Source: Cardiocondyla obscurior | Lineage: Eukaryota; Arthropoda; Insecta; Hymenoptera; Formicidae | Assembly (NCBI RefSeq): GCF_019399895.1 | Contig: NC_091866.1 | Span: 9,355,308-9,419,307, forward strand | Reading direction: 5' to 3' | DNA: 64,000 nt | Shown: in pieces, positions 49,401 to 60,500 of the stretch | How the letters are laid out: every line of letters begins with the position of its first letter | Position numbering within the stretch: the first letter of the stretch is position 1 | Position numbers and translations under genes: made by a program | The notes under the pieces: generated by a model | Seen by the model: only the letters and a program-made list of their open reading frames with translations | Told to the model about the DNA's origin: nothing | Database searches by the model: none

Positions 49401-50442
49401 ACGAAGAAATATTTTAAAAAACGACCCATGATTTTAATTAATTTTTTTTTTTTTTTTTTTTTTAATTATTATTATTAATATTGCAAATTGAATTTTTTGA
49501 AAATGTTTGTGGACGTGAAAGTAATTTGAACGACTCGCGAAACGTGATTATTCGCTTTTTTTTCGCAGCCGACACCGCCCAAGAAACCACCTAGACGAAA
49601 TCTCTCGGTATCACCGACGCATCTACAGACACAGATGTCTTTGTCAGCCGATAGTTCGGTAGGGCCGAGCAATTACGAGTACTTGTTCATGGCGCGTAGT
49701 GGTGCGCGCAGCCACATCGATCTTGAGCAGTTGCAGAAGCGACGCGATCAGCTGCGACATGTCACGCGAAGCATGGACCAATACGTCGAGATGAAATCGC
49801 GGCCGGTCGGGAACGACGAAAAACGTGACGCGGAGCCGGTGGCCATAACGTCTATCTACGAGAATCGACCGGTCAAGATGCTGAATCCGCGAAGAAAATT
49901 GCGTAGACACGCGTACGAGAATTACGAGCCGGAAAACAGCTCGTGCACCGATAAATCACCCTGCAGCGACGGCGACGTGATCCAGGAGCAAACATTCGTA
50001 TCGAGCGCGTTTCTCACTCTGAGATCTTCCCAGGAGAGTCTTCTCGACGAGAGGCGCGAGACCGCGGACGGGCAGTCCGCGTCGGAGAGTCGCGAGGCCA
50101 CCGACAAACGTCTCAAACGCGTGCAAATGATGCTGCCGACCAGCCCTACGCACTACGTGCAGCCGCCTACTCCTGACCATCCGCCGCCGTCCGCCATGCA
50201 AGCGGAAAAGTCCATCCACGAGCGTATTCGACCGCTTAGCCAGGTAAGTCCTATCAGCGGTTATTATTCCGCGCGAGGTCAACACGTTGACCGATGTGAA
50301 ATGCCAAAAAGATAACGAATAATTAATGACAGATAATTAGCAGCGTGCAGTAACTGTACGATAATATTTTATTACGAACTTGCGCGGCAATGCAATTTTT
50401 AAACGTACCTGTCGAAAGAAAACGCAACAACAAATGTTGTAG

Positions 50443-50473
<31 letters not shown>

Positions 50474-53439
50474 TCGTATTTATTTTTTTGTAAAATAAAG
50501 CTCTTTTCGAAAATCATATTTAGAAGTTATGAATCGATGAATGATTCTTAAGCGACGTCATTTCCGATCTCCGAATTAAACTCGTACGCAAGCATGCAAG
50601 ATTCTCAATTCCCCGCGAGAGTTCCGCGGTACGTTTCAAACGATAGCAATTCTCAAATGGGAGCGTTTCCGCGATTTGTCGCGCGGTAACTTGGCGGAGC
50701 GTGCAACGGCGCCGTTCAATTTTGCATCCTCTGGCGGTGCTCGGAAGTGCGGCAATCAGAAGACGTTCGTACGTACGCACGCCCGTCTCATATGTCGAGG
50801 TACATCGCTAAAAGCGCGCGTCAGATCGTGGAGACTTCGCGGAGAACGCGGGAGAGAGTTTCGAGGTACGCCGATGACTTGAGCGAAACTACCGATCCTT
50901 TAAGTCGCTCGTGACGTAAGAACTTGGCGGCGTGCGCTCATTAAGGGTTGCCATTAACGCTCTCACTTGACCCGGTGCCTTGGACAGTAGATAAGCAGTC
51001 GACATAGCGTCTTACCGAGGTTTAATATACAAGCTGTGTTTGATCTGTGATGCGATTTACAAGGACTCGTCCCCTCTGCCTCGCTCGCAGCCGTCGTCGC
51101 CGCTTTCGGCCTGTCTCGCTCGTTTGCTGCCGTTTGCGCGTCGCCCTATGATCGTTCTGCTGTGAGACCGACTACGTTCAATTCCCATCCACCGCGAATG
51201 GATATCCATAGCACACGACGCAGCTTCCAGCGCACTTCTGCCTCCCTCCTTTCCTCTCCTTCTCTCTTTCTCTCTCTCTGGCTTTGCTCTTTCCACGGTA
51301 TCTCTCTGCCATCCACCCTAGGTTCTCTCTGCCGTTCCCTATATGCATTCGCAATCCGTGTCTTTCAGTCGGCTATACACGCTTGACGAAATATCACACA
51401 GTGAATATATCTAGAAAGGAGTCGGTGAATGCGGCGAAGACGGCGAACTCATGTGTACAGCCGGTGGTACCGTGTAACATCGCTTGCTTGGAAGATGATC
51501 GATGTCTTCATCATGCAAATCGTCTATTTGATAGACACGGATATCTTCTTCTCGTAACATGCTTCGTACATCCTCTTTGGCACTTGATGAGTTGTAAATC
51601 TATCGTTCTCCATTGGATTATCAAGCGATTTTATGACAATTCCGGATTCGAAATTTAAAAAAGCCCCGAAGATTCAAATCGCGAGATCGAACAAATATAT
51701 ATTGAAAAAAAAAAATTAATTAAAATATATATCTAGTCAGGGCTAAAATAATTTCGCTAATATCGCGCAATTTACGCTATTAACATCGCGCGCTCGTCGG
51801 CCGATTCGCGATAATACGAATATATTCTCAATTCGCCGAGCAGCTGATATGATTCGATGATAGAGATCGAACGCTATTACGGCAGCTGAAGACAGCGCGC
51901 GTTCGGCACACGGAGGCAGAGGGTCTCCGTGAACCTGTCGGAGGAAGGACGAAGAGATGGGAGAACCCTCTACGGATGGTTGCTTCTCACCCGTCAACTT
52001 CCGCGAATCCAGTAGAGCGGCAGAATGCAAGACGCCGACACCCTTTGAATAATGAAGCCCTCGGCTTCTATGCCTGTCTGACTTCGCCTCGCGAACGCTC
52101 GTTCTCCGTTGCCATGGGAGAGAGAGAAATTCACGAATTTGTAGCGACGGTTTCCGGCTGTCTCCTCGAGACGCTCTCGGCGTTTTACAGATGATACCGC
52201 GAGCGTCTGTCGGGCCTCTGACGTCAAATTTTAATTGCGTTAGAGCCTTTCTGAAACGCGCGATGAAATAGCAGCTTGCCGTTTCGTAGTTTGCACTTAG
52301 TAAATCAAAACGCCAGGTCTCTTTGAGCGGCGTAACGCAATTTTCGGTGGTTTAATACATCTCTCGCTGTTCAACGTAAATGGCGAACGTTGACCGTTAG
52401 TTGTGGCTTGTTATTAATAAAACATAATACATAAAAATACATTAAAAAAAACAAAAAAAAAAAACGTAGATACGCATGTGTAATTAAAATCTGTATTAAA
52501 CCACGTCAAGTTGCGATTTCAATTATTTTCAGTTTTAAGGTCCTCCATCTTTCTCTCTCTCGCTTTTATTTTATTTTTTTTTTTTTTTTTTCGAATAAAA
52601 ATATAATTTTTGATGTATAAAATAATTTCAATGTAAACAGCATCGCAATATTTGCAGCAATAATTCTTTGCGTATCATAAAATTCAGGAGTGCTGGAAAA
52701 ATCGTATTATATTTGTCATTTATGACTCGCCGTCAGCGGAATCGAAAGAATTAATGTCAAAAGGTATAGATTTTTATTCGAATAAATAAATATGCTTTAG
52801 GTTGACCACGCGTATTTATTTTCCCTCCGATTTACATGGCATATTTCTCGCGTGCCTGCGCGCGGACGTTTCGTTTCAATAAATTTTCATCGCGATAGGA
52901 TTGGCTTCATTTTTCCATCGTGTGATTTGCTGCGGCTCGACGCGACGCGACGCGGCTCACGGGGGAATTTTTATATCGACTGTAAATATCCGTGTATAAA
53001 ATACGAATGTTGACAATTTCGTGATAACGGCCGATACGCGCGGAGTAATAGTGGTCGCGGGTAAATTGTAAAACGCAACTGCCATAAATCCAACAACATG
53101 ATCAGCGGGAGTTTCACGGCGGATATCGAGAGGGGCTCGGGAAACCGAAGCGTCGAAAATAAGCCCACCTCCCCCGCGGCTTATTTACCGCGATGTTTTA
53201 TAGCGTATACTTTTAAGCGAGGAGTCCCCCGCTTTCTCCTCAAATGCCGCTGATTTGTCGATAGGTGTACAAGCGAAGATCCCGCGACATGGAAACGGAA
53301 ACGGACGAAGATCTCCTACAATTTCCCACCGGTGGATCGCTCAACGCGTCAAGCGGCTCGCTGTCCAGCGTATCGCTGTCCGACAAGAGCATGTCAACGG
53401 ACAATGTCGAGGAATACTTCGGCGACGTGCCGTTCGCAG
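34336..53439 (+). CDS. Anks1: ANKS1/Odin-type ankyrin-repeat, SAM and PTB adaptor (5' part, eleven coding exons)
   Basis: Cytoplasmic adaptor; mammalian ANKS1A (Odin) acts downstream of Eph and EGF receptors and the fly relative is CG4393. Exons are 34336-34439, 42176-42256, 42389-42545, 42694-42839, 42995-43117, 45886-46112, 46619-46835, 48512-48724, 49102-49375, 49569-50243 and 53265-53439. Phases agree throughout, giving 797 codons plus one base. The start MGKDQELLEAARSG matches human MGKEQELLEAARTG. Six ankyrin repeats follow (about residues 49-265), with GYSALHHAALNGH, PLHLAAWAGDAEIVRL, NETALHCAAQYGHTEVV, PLHLASRNGH and AMHEAALCGKMEVV. After them comes a Ser/Pro-rich disordered region with PTPPKKPPRR (515-524) and YEN motifs at Tyr311, Tyr611 and Tyr630. 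The SAM pair and PTB domain of the family are absent from the window, so the gene is cut by the right edge. Confidence 0.95.
35192..35201. promoter_or_regulatory. P2-type paired-class homeodomain dimer site
   Basis: TAATCGATTA, a palindrome of two TAAT cores with 2-bp spacing, the type of site bound cooperatively by Pax/Prd homeodomains. It lies in ANKS1 intron 1. Could be chance in AT-rich DNA. Confidence 0.3.
41710..41718 (-). other. Possible start of a 3' terminal exon on the minus strand with poly(A) signal
   Basis: Reading the minus strand, the acceptor-like atttcttccag is followed by TATAATAAAT. If joined to the exon-like block at 41789-41832 this gives an immediate TAA stop (41714-41716) and an AATAAA signal (41710-41715). 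Only the first bases are given; its end is unknown. Confidence 0.3.
41789..41832 (-). other. Minus-strand mini-exon candidate B (44 nt)
   Basis: GC-rich block in AT-rich intron, bounded on the minus strand by ttttatgttacag| and |GTGAGT. In the frame open in block A it encodes HRPNSTTPLQLTQI. I recognise no protein family. It could belong to a nested coding gene or an antisense non-coding RNA. Confidence 0.4.
41940..42019 (-). other. Minus-strand mini-exon candidate A (80 nt)
   Basis: GC-rich block bounded on the minus strand by a T-rich tract plus gttacag| and by TTTTAG|GTGAAT. It lies 107 bases upstream, in minus-strand sense, of block B. One frame is open throughout (ends APCISGATF) and continues into block B. 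Another frame ends in TAG exactly at the donor. No upstream partner exon was identified with confidence. Confidence 0.4.
42176..42256 (+). CDS. Anks1: ANKS1 coding exon 2: first ankyrin repeat
   Basis: Residues 35-62: SLRRGPGANVQDASG then YSALHHAALNGH, the TPLHHAALNGH-type core of the first repeat. Human ANKS1A has RGPNVNCVDSTGY at the same place. Acceptor ttatttgcag; donor ATAG|GTACAG. Confidence 0.95.
42389..42545 (+). CDS. Anks1: ANKS1 coding exon 3: ankyrin repeats 1-2
   Basis: Residues 62-114. DVVKLLLQYEAS completes repeat 1, then SSPLHLAAWAGDAEIVRLIL forms repeat 2, and the exon ends NVNLA. Human has PLHLAAWKGDAQIVRLL. Donor GCG|GTTAGT in phase 0. Confidence 0.95.
42694..42839 (+). CDS. 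Anks1: ANKS1 coding exon 4: ankyrin repeats 3-4
   Basis: Residues 115-163. TKDNETALHCAAQYGHTEVV is nearly identical to human, then ESALDLAAQYGR. Acceptor ttggttacag; donor CAG|GTAAAT. Confidence 0.96.
42995..43117 (+). CDS. Anks1: ANKS1 coding exon 5: ankyrin repeats 4-5
   Basis: Residues 163-204. LETVELLVRTHPELI completes repeat 4 (human LEVVKMLLNAHPNLL), and TPLHLASRNGH begins repeat 5. A Ser-rich insertion (RNSSSSLIFP) sits where human has a few residues only. Acceptor tttcttacag; donor CAG|GTAAGA. Confidence 0.95.
44014..44023. promoter_or_regulatory. P2-type paired-class homeodomain dimer site
   Basis: A second exact TAATCGATTA palindrome, in ANKS1 intron 5. Confidence 0.3.
44090..44117. 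repeat. Poly(A) tract, 28 nt
   Basis: Uninterrupted A run in ANKS1 intron 5. Confidence 0.95.
45679..45704. repeat. Poly(T) tract, 26 nt
   Basis: Uninterrupted T run in ANKS1 intron 5, close to the 3' splice site region. Confidence 0.95.
45886..46112 (+). CDS. Anks1: ANKS1 coding exon 6: ankyrin repeats 5-6 and end of repeat domain
   Basis: Residues 204-280. AVVEVLLAAGVDVN completes repeat 5, GTAMHEAALCGKMEVVRALL forms repeat 6, and a final partial repeat with NTVLDLLGQFPPH caps the domain. Human has SALHEAALFGKTDVVQILL and the related LTALDTVRELP. Donor AAAA|GTACGG in phase 1, weaker than most here. Confidence 0.94.
46113..46618 (+). other. Anks1: ANKS1 intron 6
   Basis: 506 bases, AT-rich with a T run; nothing else seen. 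Confidence 0.88.
46619..46835 (+). CDS. Anks1: ANKS1 coding exon 7
   Basis: Residues 280-352. Acidic/Pro-rich disordered segment: ESDADSENLPPIPVQ, then SPYENVRPEDD (Tyr311, a Tyr-x-Asn site), then Trp-containing TQWQFYHKPRDDDRR. Corresponds in position to the human segment with PYEALYNA. Donor TT|GTAAGT in phase 2. Confidence 0.9.
46836..48511 (+). other. Anks1: ANKS1 intron 7
   Basis: 1.7 kb. AT-rich at both ends with a GC-rich middle (47.2-48.15 kb) whose open frames on either strand have no family match. Nothing else recognised. Confidence 0.85.
48512..48724 (+). CDS. Anks1: ANKS1 coding exon 8
   Basis: Residues 352-423. Disordered acidic and Ser/Thr-rich: RRALQLTEDSDPSSVFDSVF, MSLSDTLNSINTLESSDQ, and TPIPRDTT at the end. 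Acceptor gcgcgtttcag; donor CG|GTAATG. Confidence 0.88.
48725..49101 (+). other. Anks1: ANKS1 intron 8
   Basis: 377 bases, phase 2; nothing else seen. Confidence 0.88.
49102..49375 (+). CDS. Anks1: ANKS1 coding exon 9
   Basis: Residues 423-514. GSDSGLYQTPPVPRG, then SFVSEDLSLTLPTGYGG, then a Ser-rich tract and SSLHSPASNNKVS. Disordered, with many potential phosphorylation sites. Acceptor ggttgcacag; donor TCG|GTAAGA in phase 0. Confidence 0.9.
49442..49463. repeat. Poly(T) tract, 22 nt
   Basis: Uninterrupted T run in ANKS1 intron 9. Confidence 0.95.
49569..50243 (+). CDS. Anks1: ANKS1 coding exon 10 (675 nt, largest in window)
   Basis: Residues 515-739, exactly 225 codons, phase 0 at both ends. 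It starts with the basic Pro-rich PTPPKKPPRR, a likely SH3 ligand. NYEYLF and a short helix-prone LEQLQKRRDQLRHVTR follow, then tyrosine sites SIYENRP (Tyr611) and HAYENYEPEN (Tyr630 and Tyr633). It ends Pro-rich with PPTPDHPPPS and IRPLSQ. Acceptor ttttttcgcag; donor CAG|GTAAGT. Confidence 0.92.
50244..53264 (+). other. Anks1: ANKS1 intron 10
   Basis: 3.0 kb with an A26 run (50448-50473), a GC-rich section at 50.6-52.2 kb and an AT-rich section at 52.4-52.9 kb. No further exon recognised. Confidence 0.85.
50448..50473. repeat. Poly(A) tract, 26 nt
   Basis: Uninterrupted A run in ANKS1 intron 10. Confidence 0.95.
53265..53439 (+). CDS. Anks1: ANKS1 coding exon 11 (last in window)
   Basis: Residues 740-798 (first base of codon 798). 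VYKRRSRDMETETDEDLLQF, then Ser-rich LSSVSLSDKSMSTDN and EEYFGDVPFA. Acceptor tgtcgatag; donor CAG|GTAAAC in phase 1. The following exon, expected to lead into the SAM domains, was not found before 64000. Confidence 0.88.
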
Positions 53440-55505
53440 GTAAACAGCAACGCACGCTTGGCTGCACCGCATGACGCTTCTTTCTGCCCACGTGTACATG
53501 CATAACCGTTGTGTTACGTTTCTGTCTTTTTACCGTCTGTCTGAAACACCGCTAACGCGACAATTGCGAGGAGCACGTTTCCTCGGGGACGCGCTCTAAA
53601 GCAAGGTCTCTCCCGACCTTTTCCCATTTAAATGCGCAATGTGTCGTTGACTCGTACCGCATTGGTGAAAACGGGCAGGAAGCCACCAAGAAAATGTACA
53701 TATGTATAGCGTCACCTAAAGGTGATGGTATTTAACGCTGCAACAATTTCATGTATGTATATCGAATTACTTTTGTCCCATCCGTCATTGGTATTAACAT
53801 TTATTTACGACGTTCGTGTAACAGCACAATACTTTTATACTACGACCCGGAAGGGTTTGGCGAATGGGTACACTGTAACGGCATGAGGAGGTATTATTTT
53901 TATGCTCTTCGCCTTTGCCATTTTCATTTCGTTACCGTATAAAAGAACATGCGACACAGATTTAATTCTCACAATTTAAAACATGCATCACGAGCAGCTG
54001 CATAACAATATTTGGAAGATATATTTATGGAAGATATATTTATAAAGCAGGTGTGTCTGTGCGCATTGTTTAGAATTAAAATTTATTCCAATAGCGGAAT
54101 GGTATACGTAACTGATTACCTAAGTTCGCAAATTAGATCGTCTCGCATCAGTCGGAGAAGTTAAGATAAGAGGACTTGATAAAATCCGTACTTTGCATAT
54201 TATATACAAACTCAAGTATTAAAATTATTATCTGTCCATTAACGCGATATTTCATTCAATAAAAATCATATTTTCATTATCCGCGTTAAGGGGAGTTCTA
54301 TTGTGCGCCCGCTCTCTTTTAATTGTAATGCCGAACCGAAACGTACCTTCCGAGTCTGCTCTCGAAAGAGCAAATAAATCACACGGGGCGGTTTTCTCCC
54401 CCGCAAAGGGGAATGTTCTGTACAGCGCACGAACGTAGATCTTCTTTGACTCGATCGAGCCGGATGTACTTTAGCGTCAGGTACGCCGCAAAAGAAATCC
54501 AAATTTTTCGCCGGTCGTGTTTCGGCGCGATCGGAAGTGGTTCGTGATCCATTTTATCGAAAATTCGTTCTATTTTTCTTTGACTTTGGGCGATGTGCCG
54601 ATATGGAATACGGTCGGCGCATCTGTTCCCCGAAATACGGCTCCGGTTTTCCTACGGTAATAAAATCTGTCGGTTCTGGATTTCAATCTTTGCCGACGCA
54701 AAGCGAAAGACGTGCCGCGCAAGCACAATCGTTGCGCAAAAAACTAACGATCCGAGTTCGTTATTCGGACCAGCCCGGTGCTCTCTGTTATCGATAGTTA
54801 TTCCTGGTTAATCTAATGGATCAGGCGGAGTCCTTCGCAGTGAACGATGGAAATCTCGCAAACAGTACTCGCCGTGTTGAAACGTTAGAAAAAAAAAAAA
54901 AAAAAAATATTAGGAACTTTGAGCATGTTACGATTAGAGAAGCAAATAGTTTTCTAGACTCTACACTAATTACATTAGCATTGCGATGTACACATAGTCA
55001 CTTTATTATATATTCACTTTTATCCTCGCCTCAATATATTAGCAATGTATGCGGGCCAGATTTTGATTACGTTACATTTGATATAGGCAGTAAATACGTA
55101 GCTAGTCTATTGGAGAATCGTTTTCGTAAACCATATCCTTTTCCGAAAATAATTAATAATTGATTGAAAATTATTATACGCACAGAATAATATAATATAA
55201 TATGTACTATTTCGTACATTTATTGCGCATTATTATATTTTAATCAAGTTGAATTATTCCTTAACGTTTTATTTTGTATATGTATAATGCGCCTTGGTAG
55301 TTATTCCACAATATTTAATATTTATATGATAAATTATCAAGTACACAACATTTGCACGTTAAATGTGCAATTTAATGTAATGAAGTAATTATAAGAAAGT
55401 CTATAAATGTTTGAGAGTAACTGAGATTAAGGATTTTAAAGACTGGAAAGTTATATTCACAGAGAAAGACGTTTCGTTGCTTTCTAATTAAAATGATAAA
55501 AATGC

Positions 55506-55512
<7 letters not shown>

Positions 55513-55538
<26 letters not shown>
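55513..55538. repeat. Poly(A) tract, 26 nt
   Basis: Uninterrupted A run in the AT-rich section. Confidence 0.95.
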
Positions 55539-58500
55539 CAGGTATTCAAGACATATTCTAGATATAGTAAATTGTTTATATGTATTGTAGCACCGTCGGA
55601 ATACCATGTATTCTTATTGAGTCATATATTAGAAGTGTATTTAATTTTTATATTTTTTAAAATAAGTATTACATTATTAAAAAATGTTGAAAATATCTTT
55701 ATAGCATTGCTAGAACTGAATAGTACGATATGTCTTCCTTTCAATTAAATAGCATATCTTACAATAATAACCATATTAAATATCAATATTAATAAAATAA
55801 ATTTTACTTTTATTATATACAATATATATTAATTAATATGCATGCAACATATAGTACGATTATATATTTATTCATTCCAAGCGTAACAATTGCAGATTAA
55901 TTATGAGTTAACAAACTTAAATTGTGATCAATTCTGTGATTTCTTTTTTATTCAGATATGCTTAGAACATTTATGAGATCATAATATAGAGATGGTGTCA
56001 TCCGATGCACTGAATTAAATCTGATAATATTATGCCTTATTTTGCGACTGATTTAATATTTTATTTTGCGTCAAATGCTTCGTCCAAATATCCAAATATT
56101 ATAACGGGTCAACCTGTGTGTATAGGTATATAAAATTATATGCGCGATATATTTACATTTTAAATTTAAGCAATTATAAATATCTTTCATGTGCTAATAA
56201 ACGTTATGCTGCTATTGTATGCGATGTCTTGAGTCATTTTGTCGCTTATGTCTCTCCTTTGAGCTTTCGCAAAATTTTTTTTTTCCGTTACAATGCCGTT
56301 GTAGTTCGCAAATTTATATTACCCCTTTTTTATTACGATCTTTGTCAGTAATAATATGTAATCGGCTACATGGTATTTTAGTATTCATTTCTGTTCCAAA
56401 AATCCCGTCCTACATACAATAGAATATATACAAGATTTTCCACAAGATAAATTTCTAAACATTCCTAATGCAGTTATTTTAAACAAAATTTCAAGTTTTA
56501 TTTTTCGACAGTAAGAATTTATCTTCCCGTTATCTTGTATATATTCCAAATAATGCAATTGTAAAAAAGCACAAGTACAATTAAAAAAAAAGGTTTTCTT
56601 TTATATGTATACTTCCAATTAATGATAAAAATTCAGATTAACCCTAAAATGTGTAAATACAAACTGGAAATAATAACTCAATAACGTAAATTTGTCACGA
56701 AATAATTGATTTAATTTTTAACAACGTATTATTTATGACGTAAGAAATTGCGCTGCGTTTTATATGTGCATGTTTTGCAATTTGTCTAATTATTGTGGCT
56801 GCATACTCTCGATATTAAACGTGATTTTTAGTAATCAACTGCGTGATAGTCACACATATTGTTATGTTTGGCGTGAGTTTTAAAGCGTGCGATTAAAACT
56901 CGTGTACAAAAAAAAAAAAAAAAAAGGGTACTGCAGTATGTATTGTGACGAAAGATAAAAGTGGAGCAAGGTGAGTCTCCACATGAATAACACATTGTTT
57001 TACCAGACATAGTGATCTATCTTTATCCGAATGTAATAACAAATTGTAGTTCATATTTCACGAAGGTATGTCTTTATCGATTTAAGCGCTTGTCGAATTT
57101 ATTGAAATTAATTATCAATATACTTCGAAACCTCAACAATTTCTCTCTACAATTTTATGAATAATTATAATTTTTACCAGGAATCGCGTTACTCTTGATA
57201 GCCAGTAAGTGGACGATTAATAAGTTGCTTACGGTAAGACGAGCGACATTATGACATTCGATAGGATACGAGTTACATGCGAATTCGTGTTGACTGTACG
57301 TTCCCAACCGTATTAACTCGTAATAAGATACGGCAATTGCATACAGGCGTACGTATAACGATCGTTTCGCATGGCAATTCTGGCTAATAAACGTTGCGAG
57401 AAAACCACACGACATTAATCATTAAAATATTTGAAATAAAATCCGTCCATAAAGTGCAAGTTTTATTTTAAAGTCGTCTCCCTTTCAAAATCACTTAGGA
57501 TGTTCACATTAAAACTGGTTCAATAACAATTTAAACTACTTCAATCTTGTCGGAAGATGAAACTACTGGACCTCCTACTTCGCACAGATGAATATTAATG
57601 CACGGTTATTGCACCCCGGCGCAAAAATCGACTCGCGACTTTAACGCAGCCTCGTCGGAAGAGGCTGAACCGGAATGCACTTTCAGACAGCTAGTTAACC
57701 CCGTTCATTGTGCCCCGTTTACGACCGTAACGAAAAGTATGTGGCCGGCCTTTGTCGTTGCCGGAAAGAACGGCAAGCTCTATGTACGAAATTATAGAAA
57801 TTCCCCGCCTGACGATGGATTTAGCGCTGCGAAAATAAGCCGGCATTGTTGCCGAGACAATTGACCTTCCACTTGCGATCGTGGCACGTCGATAATGTGC
57901 GATGCATTTGATAACGTTCATTGCCTGTCCCGTTTCTCACTGCGTCGTGAAGAAACACGTTATTAAGGTCGAATCTTTTCGTTCGCGGTGAAAAATTATG
58001 TTAGCGCAATGAATCACGCGTATGTGACAAATTAACGTTCCGCCGGACGTTACGAAAGGTCATTCTTCATTAGTTATGTCTGCTCGTCATTGGTAATTTC
58101 ATAAATTATGAGCGATGCGCACTTTGCCATTAGCGACGCTTTCCATTCGGCAATGGATGTCTTGATCACTGAACCGGTAACTGATTCGCATCGACTGTAC
58201 AAAATTGTGCGTCTATACTTAACAGTTAATTTAAATTGCGTGCGTTTCAAAGCGATAGACACAATTTGGCAATTAGGCGATTGACTTTAAAAAGAAATTT
58301 ATACGTGTGTAATAATAGTATTTCAAGATGAATAAATTAATTAATTCTTTATTTTGAAATAGCTCTAGCTCGAAAAAGAAAAAAAAATTAAAAAAAGATT
58401 ACTAGAGAAATCATATAAATTTAAAACGCGAAAAATACATTTATATAATTGATTTCTCGTATTATACTTTTATTATTAAACTTCATAAAAATTTAATAAG

Positions 58501-59533
58501 ATGCAGACCTTTATCTATAGATATATGAGTTTCATATCGTCACAATTTTTAATTGAGTCACTTTGACAAGTGGAGGCATTAACAAAATCGAAAGTGTTCC
58601 GCGGTTATCGAAAAGCGTCGACCATATCGCGCTCGCTTAGCAGCAACAGCAACTCGTATTCGGGAAAACGAAATACCTCGGTTGGTTTACGTCTCGGCGG
58701 TCGCTTGACCACTGCGCGAGAGCCATGTGTGCGTGAGGGCCACATTATGACATCATGCAGGAATGTGTAGACCGTGGGATGTGACTCACGCGATATCAAG
58801 TCACGTCGTTCTTTTGGCGGCAACACTTCGGCTCGGAACGGTCGCTCGTCGCGTGAAGAGCCCGCGATAGTCCGAGCCACTCACAGATATACATATAATT
58901 ACAGTGATAAGAGATTCGTGCCTCAACGAAAAACATCGGGACACCAGAAGCTTATCGCGTGGCCTTAATCAGTGATTAGTCAATCGGTAATTAATTCCCT
59001 CGTGTGAGAATATTCCTGCCGTACGATTTTTTCTCTCCCCCAAGTGTGATATCGATAAGTGTGTGCGTTATTAGACGCATTATTTGTGCGCACGTATGCA
59101 TTCGTCCCTTTGACAATCGAGAGGAGTGAATTTAAGGATAGTTATAATTAAGGTTGTGAGCCTCATTCTGAGATATATGATTGATGTTGTCGCCGAGCAT
59201 TCGTCTGAAACCTAATTGCGGTGGGAAAAGCGCGAGTTGTACGCGCGCGCAATGAGCAACGTTTTGATGTGCATTATACCGTTTTACCGAGTGTACACTG
59301 CATTAGTCATGACCTCCAAGAAGTCTCTTAGAAAAGTGGAGTAATGAGTTTGTCGACTGCTCGGCACCAGTTTATCGCTTACGTGAGTTAACGCTCTATT
59401 GTGAAAAAAAAAAAAAAAAAAACCACTTAAACTATTCCTTGACATCAAAACTATTTGCTCTTGACTTTATAAAAATTAATGTTAAATCGAACATAAAATA
59501 GGAAACGCAAACGCGTCGATTTACATATGCAAA

Positions 59534-59551
59534 GATATATATATATATATA
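59534..59551. repeat. AT microsatellite
   Basis: Nine alternating AT units followed by a T run. Confidence 0.9.
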
Positions 59552-60500
59552 TTTTTTATTTTTTATAGTGCTACGCCAACGTAATAATAGATACGAATTA
59601 ATTACACGCGTGGAGAAAATGTTGAATTATATCTCTAACAGTCTCGTTTCACCTGGATCAATATCTATTTTCCGTATATTAGCATAACAACGATCAAGTC
59701 TGGTTAAAGATACGATAAAAACTCGACTTGGTATCATACGTACGAATTTGATGCGTCAGTATTTATTACGTTGTCTGTGTCATCTTGATGTTTTTTTGTC
59801 AAGTTCGTGTCGCAATTTTCAAGGACCCTAGACTAAAAATAACGCGTTTGACGAAGTTCGTATGTCCCCTGAATATCACCGATAAAAAATAAACTTAAAT
59901 GGAATATGAATAAGCGTTTTCGAGTCGCGAATTTGTAATTCATCGGGTTTCGCCTGCGACATTTAGCTGACGAACAATTCGTTCGTGAAAGCGCAAACGG
60001 ATGTGGACTTTATTGGCGCCGGCGTGTCAGTTATGCATACGAAAGAGATTCTATAACCGTGTCCTAACAAGAAATAACCCGCGCTCTTACAAAAATCGAA
60101 TACTTGAAGTTACTTAGGCAAGAACAAATTTCTCTTTGAAAACCACGAAGACACGTACGCGATCGATTGTACAATTAGGTTCGATTAAACGTGTGTCACG
60201 TCCGCATAGCAAATATATTTTAGCAAGACAAATTGTGGCCGACGGTCAATAGAAATCTGAACGAGAGATGCTCTTTTCGACGTTTTAAACCGTGATCGTC
60301 GTGCAGTTAGTTTTACGTAAGCTGCTCAAAGAGGTTTATTTTTATTTGCGAATTTATGGTAGAATTTTATTTCTCTTTCAACATACAAAGTACCGATCGG
60401 AAAAAATAAGTAACCGCGTTTCTGTGTTGCAAATAACAAATCTATCTTCGTCGGACTAAATATTAAAAAAAAAAAAAAAAATTAATAATAAATAATCAAT

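Larger units (their letters stand above)
53440..60500. other. Anks1: Probable ANKS1 intron 11, first part
   Basis: No exon recognised. AT-rich from about 54.9 to 57.1 kb, with an A26 run at 55513-55538. A GC-richer block at 58.56-58.97 kb resembles a 5' UTR or enhancer, but has no assignable exon borders. Confidence 0.6.

Noticed and set aside
54816..55163. 115-codon + strand open frame before the AT-rich section
   Set aside because: Contains a Lys run from a poly(A) tract and matches no transposase, reverse transcriptase or other family I know.
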